Positions 6,058 through 12,512 of a stretch of 12,512 nucleotides of DNA are shown here, in pieces. Location: positions 1 through 12,512 of the forward strand of contig JWZX01001773.1 of assembly GCA_001275005.1 (NCBI GenBank). Direction: 5' to 3'. How positions within the stretch are numbered: the stretch's first letter is position 1; each line of letters starts with the position of its first letter. The stretch is from Chrysochromulina tobinii. Taxonomy: Eukaryota; Haptophyta; Prymnesiales; Chrysochromulinaceae. The notes under the pieces were generated by a model that saw only the letters and a program-made list of their open reading frames with translations, was not told the DNA's origin and did no database searches. The translations under genes and the position numbers were made by a program.

Positions 6058-8886
6058 CTACTCGAGGTGCGCCGTGCTCCACTTGTCTTGGAGCGAAAGC
6101 CTCTCCTCCGCTCTCAAGGGCGAGGGAGCCTCGTGATCTCCCAGCTCGAAGCTCGATCTCGAAGCTCGATCTCCCAGGTGGCCCCCGTGCACGGGTTTCG
6201 TCAGGTTCAGTAGGGCGGACGCATTACGCGCGGTCGTGGCCGTTGGTGCGGGGGCACGTGCCATCGTGCCCCATCGCACTCGCAGCTGCGCGAGCGCGTC
6301 GGCGACCGGCACCGTCGCGTAGTCCGGAGGCGGGCTGCGCGGTGTGGCGGCATCGGGCTTGGAAGGGGCGGTGGCGGTGGCGGTCGCAGTGCGCAGGGTC
6401 GCGTGGTGAATGAGCCCGAGGCGTAAGAGGCGCTCGAGCGCCTCGGCGGTGTGCACTTGCGGCTGGCAGTGGAACTCGGAACGGAAGAAATGGCCCATCA
6501 AGCTACCAGCCTCGACTAGAGAGATGCATCCGTCCGCGAGCGCCCGAGCCACACTCACCTGTGGGGAGGCGAGGGCGCCGTGGTGAGCACATGCATGCTG
6601 GGAGAGGGAGACACGGATCCTCCCGCCCGAGCCACACTCACCTGGTGCTCGCGATCGGGGGTCGCGGCTGGCAGGCAACCCATTCCGGGTGGCGCGCGCC
6701 GTCGCGAGCCGAGCATCCCGCTCAGGAGTGAGCTGGATGAGAGGCAAGTGTCTCCCCTGATCTCCCCCTCGGGCGCCGACAAAGCGGGTGGCGGCGGCGT
6801 CGGTCCACCTGCGGCCGCGGCCATCGCGAGAGCGACCGAGGTCCTTGAGCTCGCGTCGTATTGAGCGACCGAGGTTCCAGAGGAGTTCGCGCCGTGGGTG
6901 GCGGCACCGAGCTGCCGACCGTGCGCGCGCATGAGTAGGTACAGCGCGAGGGTCTCCCGCAGCTCATGCTGTGCGATCGAGTTGAGGACGGAGAGGAGCA
7001 CCCCTCGCTGCGAGTCCTGTGAACGATGGTACAGGGTCGTCCGAATGAACTCGTTCATCGTGTACTTGGAGTTGACGACGGAGCACCTTGTCAGGCCAAA
7101 TTTGGGAGGCGCTCAGCATGCAATTAGGGAGGCAATCAGAGGCAATCGACGGAGTACCAGGTCTGAATGCCACGGAAGACGAGCAGGCCGAAGAAGGTGA
7201 CGTACACGATGACACGGCCGCGTCGGCCGGCGTCGCTCGTATCACCCGCGTCGGCACGAGCCGACATGAACGAGTACACCGCCGCCGCAATACCTGAGAC
7301 GAGGATGACGACCAGCTTGACGACGTCCGCGGATTTCATTCGATCCACCTTGAGACCAGGCAGGACGACCTCGACGTCGGCAAGGGGGATGTCTCGGAAC
7401 GACTTGAGTCGAAGCACAGGCGCTGCGCTGGGCGCTGCGCTGGCGCCGCCGCCGTGCATGCTGCTGCTGCCGCCACCGCTGCCCGTGCTGCCGCTGCCGC
7501 CACCGCTGCCGCCGCCGCCGCCCGCGCCGCCGCTGCTGCTGATGTAGTCTTCGGGCGGCCGGAGCTCTGCATAGACGACGACCACCTCCTGCAGCGTCGG
7601 CTCTTGGATCGTGAGGCGACTGAAGAATCGACAGAGGAGTGTGCTGAGCGAGGGAAGCTGGTTGTCGAGGTTGATGCGCTGCGTGCTGTCGTCGACGACG
7701 ACCGAGGAGGAGGCGGCGAGCCGCTCAGCCTCTGCTTGCGCGAGCTCGTCCTCACGCCGCGCGGCCGCGCGCGGGCATAGGAGCCGGAGTAGCCAGGCGT
7801 ACAGGCGACGGAAGCACGCGGTGAAGGTCATGTCGAGCAGCTGCACACGTGGCAGGCGTGCCGTGGGGCCGTGGGCAAAGGGGAGGAGGGGAGGGAGGAG
7901 GGGAGGGAGAAGGGAGGGAGGAGGGGAGGGAGGAGGGGAGGGAGGAGGCAATCAGCTGCAATCAGCGGCACTCAGCGCACCCGATCGAGCTTCTCTTCCC
8001 AGAAGAAGCTTGTGGTGGTGGCGACGCCGGCCCCTCTGTGGAAGACAAGGACACGGCGTGCGAGGAGGGCGGCGTGCAGCCCGAGATGAGGGTGGCGCAC
8101 GAAGAGGCGCGAGATCATGCTCGAGTCCAGGTCCTCCCACGCCACGTCCACGGGCACTGTGAACATGAAGTCCTCGAGCTGCGCAAACTGGAGTTCCCGT
8201 TGCGAGAGCAGTCGGTAGTTTGCACGCTGCATGAGCGAGCAGAGCCCGTCGATGAAGCGGTCGGAGAGCGTGTCCAGGTCCTCTCTTGCGGCTCTGTCGG
8301 AGGCGTGGGTGCTGAACTCGCCGTGTGAGAGCGCCGGAGTGGTGCCCACGCCGCCGTCGCCCGCTGCGAGGATGTCAAACGCGTCCACGAGCCATAGTGA
8401 CGCCTCCTGCAGCTCGTGGCGCAGCTGCAGCCGGAGGAGCGCGCTGAGCTCGGCGATGTCGGCGCTGTCGGCTTCGTCGCCGGCGACGGCGAGCGTGCTG
8501 CGCAGAGCCGCGATCAGCAGGTCCGTCGGCACCGAGATGGTGCTCTGCCGCTGCACCCGCCGGCGCGTTCGAGCCGCACGGCCGACGCCGTTGACCGATG
8601 AGGACCCGATCGAGGATTCGTCAGGCGAGATGGAGGAAGCACCGCCGCGAAGCGCGCGCTTCTCCTCACGCGTGACCGCGCCCCACGCCAGCCTCTGTCG
8701 CAGCCGCTGCAGCCACGGCCATGAGGAGCCGCCATGAGAAGATGCTCCCGCAGAGACTGCGCCGATGGGTGGCAGCGGCAGGCTGCCGATCTCCATACCC
8801 GACTCGATGGAGATGGTGTCGCGCACGTCGTCATCCGAGACGTTGTCCAGGTCCTCGTCCAGTGCTCGAGCAACAGAGTGATGCAT
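6058..8886 (-). CDS. DUF3754 / TMEM143-family membrane protein, four exons
   Basis: Exons, in transcription order, are 8886-7981, 7840-7158, 7086-6642 and 6558-6058, joining in frame to ~844 aa. The conserved DUF3754 core starts near residue 224 (NYRLLSQRELQFAQLEDFMF), continues through VLVFHRG and EEKLD, and crosses intron 1 to TIQEPTLQEVVVVY and FRDIPLADVEVVLP. Two hydrophobic helices follow (VVKLVVILVSGIAAAVYSF and VIVYVTFFGLLVF). After intron 2 comes LYHRSQDSQRGVLLSVLNS, and a C-terminal helical part (VHTAEALERLLRLGLIHH, VPVADALAQLRVRW) follows intron 3. The family is integral-membrane, assigned to mitochondria (TMEM143) or plastids, with no proven biochemical role. The start is the first ATG after an in-frame stop, but a further 5' exon is possible. 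The ~220-aa Ser-rich N-terminus, the Gly/Ser run in exon 2 and the ~90-aa linker in exon 3 are lineage-specific insertions. Exon joins are inferred, and an alternative exists for intron 2. Confidence 0.8.
6541..6644. repeat. 21-bp direct repeat pair bracketing intron 3
   Basis: The copies at 6541-6561 and 6624-6644 are identical over 21 bases (CGCCCGAGCCACACTCACCT plus G on the + strand) and offset by 83 bp, exactly the intron length. The flanking bases differ on both sides. Confidence 0.95.
6559..6641 (-). other. DUF3754 gene intron 3 (83 nt, phase 0), flanked by exact direct repeats
   Basis: The donor is GAGCACCAG|GTGAGT and the acceptor CCTCCCCACAG|GTGAGT. Both splice junctions lie inside identical 21-bp copies (6624-6644 and 6541-6561) reading CAG-GTGAGTGTGGCTCGGGC plus G. 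The intron length is not a multiple of three and the unspliced frame hits a stop, so splicing is needed to reach exon 4. Confidence 0.8.
6830..6875. repeat. 13-bp direct repeat in DUF3754 exon 3
   Basis: GAGCGACCGAGGT occurs at 6830-6842 and 6863-6875, 33 bp apart (11 codons). It encodes TSVA in both copies, in the low-complexity linker. This suggests linker growth by short tandem duplication, or possibly an unrecognised in-frame intron here. Confidence 0.7.
7087..7157 (-). other. DUF3754 gene intron 2 (71 nt preferred; 86 nt alternative)
   Basis: The preferred donor ACCTG|GTACTC joins acceptor GACAAG|GTGCTC to give IQTW-CSVVNSKYTMNEF. An alternative donor TACTCC|GTCGAT with acceptor CTCCAAG|TACACG (intron 7065-7150) also keeps the frame and gives IQTWYS-YTMNEF. 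A stop codon in the unspliced frame at 7136-7138 requires an intron here. Only a cDNA can decide between them. Confidence 0.6.
7841..7980 (-). other. DUF3754 gene intron 1 (140 nt, phase 0)
   Basis: The donor is GATCGG|GTGCGC and the acceptor ACGTGTGCAG|CTGCTC. Reading through meets TGA four codons after the donor, while splicing restores KLDR-LLDMTF in frame. The intron has an exceptional run of CTCCCT-type pyrimidines on the sense strand (about 7878-7948), so the opposite strand is an almost pure GGGA/GGAGG tract. Confidence 0.75.
7878..7948 (+). repeat. G-rich purine tract (G-quadruplex-prone), inside intron 1
   Basis: About 70 bases of almost uninterrupted GGGAGG/GGGGAGG/GGGAGAA units. 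The many closely spaced runs of three or four G's satisfy the usual G-quadruplex pattern on the + strand, which is the template strand of the DUF3754 gene. Confidence 0.85.
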
Positions 8887-9109
8887 TCGACGAGATATCG
8901 GCGGCGTTGCGAGAGGAAGCAGTGGACCTTGTGTTCAAGCTTCAAACTTGAGTGTGAATTGGCAATAGACTCTCACATGTAGCGTGTTGGGATCGACGTG
9001 CAGCGTGGCAGATAATTCGCCGCGACTTGACGCGGCGCTGTCGACAAAGTTTGCGTTCACGCGATTGAGGCTCCGAGCACAGTCACCGCCCGCGAGCCTC
9101 GACCGCAAC
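8887..9109. promoter_or_regulatory. Shared upstream region of divergent DUF3754 and NOSIP-like genes
   Basis: The two start codons face away from each other across 223 bp, so this interval must contain both 5' UTRs and core promoters unless an undetected upstream exon exists. I see no TATA box or recognisable operator. The role is inferred from gene geometry only. Confidence 0.5.
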
Positions 9110-10120
9110 ATGGGGAAGCACAGCAAGAATAACAATGACAGGCCCTTCTTCAGTAACGCCGAGCGCAAGGCGGCCGCCTACGGGCGGCACGCTTCGAGCA
9201 TGCTCGGCGGCCACAATACGGGAGCAAACTTCACCGAGTGGGGCTGGGGCACAGAGACGCGCACCCTCGACTCGGACTCGATGAAGGACATCGACGCGTG
9301 CAGCCTGACGCTGCAGCCGTGCGCCACCCCGCTCGTCTCGCCCTCGGGTGTACTCTACGACAAGCAGGCGCTCATCGAGTACATCCTCGCACGCAAGAAG
9401 GAAATCGAGCGCGAGACCAAGGCGTGGGAGGCGCAGCAGCAGAGCGACGAGAGGACGGTGCAGGCGGCGGCGGCGGCGACGCAGCAGAGCCGCATCGAGG
9501 AGTTTGTGGCGCAGCAGGAGGGCCTGTCGCAGGCGGACCTGCGCGCGCGCGCCGCGGCAGCGGTGGGCAGCGCGAGCAGCAGCAGCGGCGGCGGCGGCAG
9601 CGGCAGCAGCAAGAGCGTCGTGTCGGCTGCGTACATGGGGCGCGTGCTCTTGAGTGACCAGGGCAAGCACGCTGCCGACACGAGCTTCTGGGCCCCGAGC
9701 CAGACGCCCGATGCCAAGCACCGTCTCGAGAAGCCCGACAGCGTCGTACGCTGCCCCATCACCAATGAGCCTCTTCGACTGAAGGCTATGCTCGAGGCGA
9801 GTTTTACACCGGCTCAAGAGGGCGACGAGCATGAGGCGCTTGTGGGGAAAGCAGCCAACGAGCGCTACATTTGTCCGCTCACCAAGAAGGCCCTCTCCAA
9901 CGTCAACCCTGCCTGCGTCCTGCGTCCAAGTGGCAAGGTCGTCTCGCTTGCCTGCGTCAAGGACTTCATCAAGAAGGACATGATCGACCCTTTCACCGAC
10001 CCGCCCACGAAGCTCAAAGAGAAGGACATCATCGAGCTGCGGTGCGAGGGCACCGGCTTCGCCGCGCGTACCAAGGAGTCCGCACTCAAGGTGACCACCG
10101 CCAAGCCGTATGGCTTCTGA
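9110..10120 (+). CDS. NOSIP: NOSIP-like U-box E3 ubiquitin ligase / spliceosome-associated protein
   Basis: Intronless, 336 aa. The ATG at 9110 begins MGKHSKNNNDR, matching the short basic HGKN-type start of the family; the frame is open further upstream but has no ATG there. The N-terminal NOSIP half U-box covers ~61-94 (DIDACSLTLQPC, VSPSGVLYDKQALIEYIL). A charged Gln/Ala-rich helix (~95-150) and a Ser/Gly run (~154-169) follow. The second U-box part spans ~213-320 (RCPITNEPLRLK, YICPLTKKALSN, SGKVVSLACVKDFIKKD, DPFTDPP, ending in the family hallmark CEGTGFAAR). In animals, nitric oxide synthase-interacting protein is a nuclear E3 ligase found with late spliceosomes; an alga would more plausibly share the splicing or ubiquitin role than NOS binding. 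The length slightly exceeds the ~300 aa of animal NOSIP because of the low-complexity insertion. It is divergent from the DUF3754 gene and convergent with the gene at 10488-11124. Confidence 0.93.
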   Translation: MGKHSKNNNDRPFFSNAERKAAAYGRHASSMLGGHNTGANFTEWGWGTETRTLDSDSMKDIDACSLTLQPCATPLVSPSGVLYDKQALIEYILARKKEIERETKAWEAQQQSDERTVQAAAAATQQSRIEEFVAQQEGLSQADLRARAAAAVGSASSSSGGGGSGSSKSVVSAAYMGRVLLSDQGKHAADTSFWAPSQTPDAKHRLEKPDSVVRCPITNEPLRLKAMLEASFTPAQEGDEHEALVGKAANERYICPLTKKALSNVNPACVLRPSGKVVSLACVKDFIKKDMIDPFTDPPTKLKEKDIIELRCEGTGFAARTKESALKVTTAKPYGF

Positions 10121-10487
10121 GTCTCTGAGATCTCTCTCGGGACACTCGGCCACCTGTGAATACACTTACGATGAAATTCTAGAACGGATGCGAAACGGCG
10201 CTGTTCCTGAATCCTGTTCGGGATTTACGAGAGTGAGAGTGATTGATACTGATGCTGTACAATTCGTATCGGAGTAGAGGATAGCATGTTACGGCTGTAC
10301 GCGGCAATATTGATGTCGATACAAACGCGCGTCCACGCTGTCACTGTGACTAGTGACGGGCTAGACGCCGCCCGAGCCGTCGAGTCCATAACAGCAGGAC
10401 AGGCGGACAGCACGCACATCATGCGCGCGCACAGCCCACACTCGCTCGAATACTGAAGACGTGGTCAGTTTCGCGCAGCTTTGGCGT
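10121..10487. other. Convergent intergenic region, 3' of NOSIP-like gene
   Basis: This 367-bp stretch must hold both 3' UTRs. No AATAAA signal or clear gene is visible. A GTGAGAGTGATTGATACTGATG stretch near 10232 is only a loose repeat. The 65-codon minus-strand frame at 10225-10422 has no recognisable features. Confidence 0.5.
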
Positions 10488-11124
10488 CTAAGACATGACA
10501 TCGTCGCTCATCATCGCACCTTCCGGCTCCGAGACCCCGAGCACTGCGTCGCCATCCTCATCGAGATCGAACTCGTCTTCTAGCAGGCTGTCGCCACGCG
10601 GCGCCTGGTCACCATCATCGGGCTCATCGGTTTGGAGCAGGCCGATGCGGCTGAGCCATGAGAGGATGTCCTCGGGCGGCGCAAGCGGCACCTGCCACAA
10701 CTGGTCCTGCGGCAAGAAGGTGGCCGCCGGATTCTCGCGCCCCTCCCACATTTCAAGCACGTCGTCGAGAGGGTAGTTCTCCTTTCGCTTGCCTGGCTTG
10801 AATGTGCCAGGATCTGCGCGGCGTGGCATGCGTGCGTGCGTGCGAACGAGTGAGCAGAGGAGCCCGATTACACAAATGAACGCGTGCTGGTGCTCATCGC
10901 TCGGTGCGCGCACAGCTCTCGTCCCACTCATAGTCGGAAAACGGCTTGGGCTGCCTGGGCACGACATACGGCAGCTCAAAGGGCGGCTCTAGCATCGCGA
11001 TACGCAGCGGTCGGCGTGGGTGCAAGGCGGCCGCGCGGCAGCCTGGCTGCAATGCCGTCGTTGACGGCATCGTCAGCAGCACCGCGACGACCGCACGGGA
11101 GCACGAGCTTGACATCGTCGTCAT
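10488..11124 (-). CDS. Conserved-looking small protein with probable plastid leader, two exons
   Basis: Exons 11124-10914 and 10813-10488 join in phase 1 to give 178 aa. The join DES-Y-PGTFKPGKRKENYPLDDVL reads smoothly, whereas the unspliced frame stops shortly after the donor. The N-terminus MTTMSSSCSRAVVAVLLTM is a signal-peptide-like hydrophobic helix. It is followed by TTALQPG and a basic, Ala-rich stretch (CRAAALHPRRPLR), resembling the signal-plus-transit leader of secondary red plastids; leucine at the putative +1 site is acceptable there. The mature part has the compact motifs PPFELPYVVPRQPKPFSDYEW, FKPGKRKENYPLDDVLEMWE and PPEDILSWLSRIGLL, then an Asp/Glu-rich tail with several DED/EDE clusters. 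I do not recognise a named family, and no catalytic motif is evident. The acidic tail could bind metal or a basic partner, but that is speculation. A second in-frame Met three codons on is an alternative start. Confidence 0.68.
10814..10913 (-). other. Intron of the small plastid-type gene (100 nt, phase 1)
   Basis: The donor GAGAGCT|GTGCGC and acceptor GCCGCGCAG|ATCCTGG obey GT-AG. The donor hexamer GTGCGC is the same as in DUF3754 intron 1, which suggests that it is common in this genome. Splicing creates a TAT (Tyr) codon across the junction. Confidence 0.75.
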
Positions 11125-11376
11125 CACACACTCTTCCTGAGATCGGAACGCTGTCCTGAGCGCTTCAACGTGTGTGAAACAGAGTAGAAGTATTACAGAA
11201 CACAAAGTTGTCTGCGACAGCTTGAGATTATTGGGGGATGTCTGTGGCGAGCAAACGTAACGCGTTATCTTCTTCTCAAGGCCGGTGAGCTGGCATGGCA
11301 CTCGCTGGAGTAGACTTGGGAGATGAACTCGAATCACACAGGGACTACTATATGGCTGTTCACGTGGCGCCATGCC
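11125..11376. promoter_or_regulatory. Spacer between two co-oriented minus-strand genes
   Basis: These 252 bp must hold the 3' end of the fusion gene and the promoter/5' UTR of the small plastid-type gene. The frame of the latter runs open back to 11373 without a clear leader-like sequence, and the hydrophobic signal segment fits best with the start at 11124. A TATATGG string occurs at 11350, but on the wrong strand for the downstream gene. Confidence 0.4.
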
Positions 11377-12512
11377 TCAGATGATGGTGAGGGCGCCGTG
11401 CTCATCGCAGACGAGGCGCTCGATGTGCAGCCCACCGCGCGCATGCATCTCCGCAAGCACCGCCGAGCTCCTGAGCAGCCCATCCGCGGACTCGCGCACC
11501 CATTCCTCTAGGCAGAGCCTCTCGAGTTCCTCCGAAGATCTGCGTGCCGGTGCGACGGCGAGCGTGCGCAGGAGCGCGGGCGCCATGCCCTCGTACACGG
11601 CGGCGTCCTGCCGGCCGAGCGGCGCGTCCTTGTGCACCAGCGCCGCGCGCGCAGCCTCGACGAGCCTCGGCAACTCAGCGGTAGCCGTACCCACGATGAG
11701 CAGTGCGCGGGTGCCGAGAGACATCACACCGTGCTCCACGTTGCCGAGCGCGAGTGGCTCGAGTCCGACGGGCGTGCATGGCACAATGAAGAGCGCCGCC
11801 TCGTCGCAGTCGAGCAGCACGGCCGCCGCTTTCGGCAGAGGTGTGAGCGCAAGCACCGTCGCGACGGCCGATGGGCCGAGCGCCGCGCGCGGAAGGCTTG
11901 AGTCGCTGATGCCGAGGTAGCGCTCGTTGCCGATGAGCAGCGCCTCCGCCACGTCAGCGCCGCGCTGGGCGCCGCTGCCGCTCGAGCCCGCGGGGGGCGG
12001 CGATCGGTTCAAGACCGCCGCGCGCGCGGCTGCGAGGTTCTCGTTGGCGACCTTGGGCCAGACAGTGTGCGCTACGTGGTTGGTCGAGAGCCCGTACTTC
12101 TTCTCCACCTCAGCTTTGAACTCGGGCAAGCCGCCCACGACCACGCCCGACGCAAGCCACACGAGCGGCGAGCGCTGCTTGCAGCCGAGCTGCGCGCATT
12201 GCTGCTTGGAAAAGTCGGACCACTCCTCGGGCAAGATGGTGTGCATGACGCACTGGACGCCCTTGAGCGAGAGCATCAGCATCTCGCCCAGGTGCTCGGC
12301 CTGCGCGTAGTCCTCGTCGTCGGCCGGCCCGGAGATGTGGTACGTGATGCCGTTTGGGTTGGAAGGTTCGGGCCTGGATGAAGACATGTAGCTGATCGCG
12401 GCGTCACAGTCCGCAAATTCAACGGCTGCTGCTGCTGCTGTGAAACACACAACGCGCGCGCTCTCCGGACCCCCAAGCACGGGGGCCGCTATCGCAATGG
12501 ACGGAGGCGTGG
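11377..12512 (-). CDS. Fusion of MDH1B-type thioredoxin-fold domain and non-catalytic beta-carbonic-anhydrase-like domain
   Basis: The frame is open from the stop at 11377-11379 to the right window edge. The first in-window ATG is at 12387 (336 aa, MSSSRPEPSN), but coding may begin further upstream or in another exon, so treat the 5' end as undefined. Residues ~12-115 (counted from that ATG) resemble the glutaredoxin-like N-terminal domain of malate dehydrogenase 1B: DYAQAEHLGEML, PEEWSDFSKQQC, then SPLVWLASGVVVGGLPEF, with the cis-Pro-like SPLVW and the VVGG turn. The usual CPYY-type cysteine is replaced (GPADDEDY). Residues ~145-336 follow the beta-carbonic anhydrase plan: LLIGNERYLG, a central strand where CxDSR is expected (LALTPLPK), LGNVEHGVMSLGTRALLIVGTATAEL where LGH-x-x-CG is expected, and a C-terminal VRESADGLLRSS...GGLHIERLVCDEHGALTII. 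The Cys-His-Cys zinc ligands and the Asp/Arg dyad are missing, so hydratase activity is not expected. No MDH catalytic domain is present in the window. Confidence 0.6.
   Translation of the reverse strand, partial: TPPSIAIAAPVLGGPESARVVCFTAAAAAVEFADCDAAISYMSSSRPEPSNPNGITYHISGPADDEDYAQAEHLGEMLMLSLKGVQCVMHTILPEEWSDFSKQQCAQLGCKQRSPLVWLASGVVVGGLPEFKAEVEKKYGLSTNHVAHTVWPKVANENLAAARAAVLNRSPPPAGSSGSGAQRGADVAEALLIGNERYLGISDSSLPRAALGPSAVATVLALTPLPKAAAVLLDCDEAALFIVPCTPVGLEPLALGNVEHGVMSLGTRALLIVGTATAELPRLVEAARAALVHKDAPLGRQDAAVYEGMAPALLRTLAVAPARRSSEELERLCLEEWVRESADGLLRSSAVLAEMHARGGLHIERLVCDEHGALTII

Noticed and set aside
8984-9109. 42-codon upstream extension of the NOSIP-like frame
   Set aside because: It has no ATG and begins only at a GTG; the family N-terminus matches the ATG at 9110.
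9083-10165. 360-codon minus-strand frame opposite the NOSIP-like gene
   Set aside because: It is a long antisense shadow of GC-rich codons with poly-Ala and Arg/Leu-rich composition and no domain; the plus strand has clear U-box motifs.

Overview
The window looks like nuclear DNA of a GC-rich, plastid-bearing protist, most likely an alga with a secondary red plastid (haptophyte or ochrophyte grade). The reasons are short GT-AG introns (71-140 nt, two with a GTGCGC donor), eukaryote-only families (NOSIP-type U-box protein, DUF3754/TMEM143 family, CNBD ion channel), alanine/serine/glycine-rich low-complexity insertions, and a small protein with a plastid-style bipartite leader. The lineage is inference; no rRNA or marker gene is present. 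I found no tRNA, rRNA, CRISPR array or bacterial operon.

Left third (1-4294): two paralogous voltage-gated, cyclic-nucleotide-binding-domain channel genes lie tail to tail. Only the last 152 codons of the left one (+ strand) are inside the window. The right one (- strand, 1952-4177) is an intact intronless 741-aa protein. Their C-linker-distal coiled-coil segments are nearly identical DNA in inverted orientation (1-~225 against ~2152-2376); after that the tails diverge sharply but both end in PE-x-x-RWL. The 1.5 kb between them is non-coding and holds short repeats, including three hairpin-forming repeat units beside the right gene's 3' end.

Middle (4295-6057): a ~1.2 kb fold-back element with ~180-206 bp terminal inverted repeats and 7-bp ATGATAC-type arrays sits about 117 bp upstream of the channel start codon. 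A gene-poor stretch with a perfect 11-bp hairpin follows it.

Right half (6058-12512): a four-exon DUF3754/TMEM143-like membrane-protein gene (-) and an intronless NOSIP-like U-box gene (+) are divergently arranged across a ~220 bp shared upstream region. NOSIP converges on a two-exon gene (-) for a 178-aa probable plastid protein of unknown function. Upstream of that on the same strand is a fusion of an MDH1B-type thioredoxin-fold domain and a beta-carbonic-anhydrase-like domain, both lacking their usual catalytic or metal-binding residues; its reading frame is open to the window edge. The genes do not form an obvious pathway; they read as ordinary nuclear neighbours.

Most noteworthy: the double pseudoenzyme fusion, the channel with no GYG/GFG filter, the inverted channel pair with a near-identical block, the third DUF3754 intron bounded by an exact 21-bp direct repeat, and the fold-back element in the channel's upstream region.
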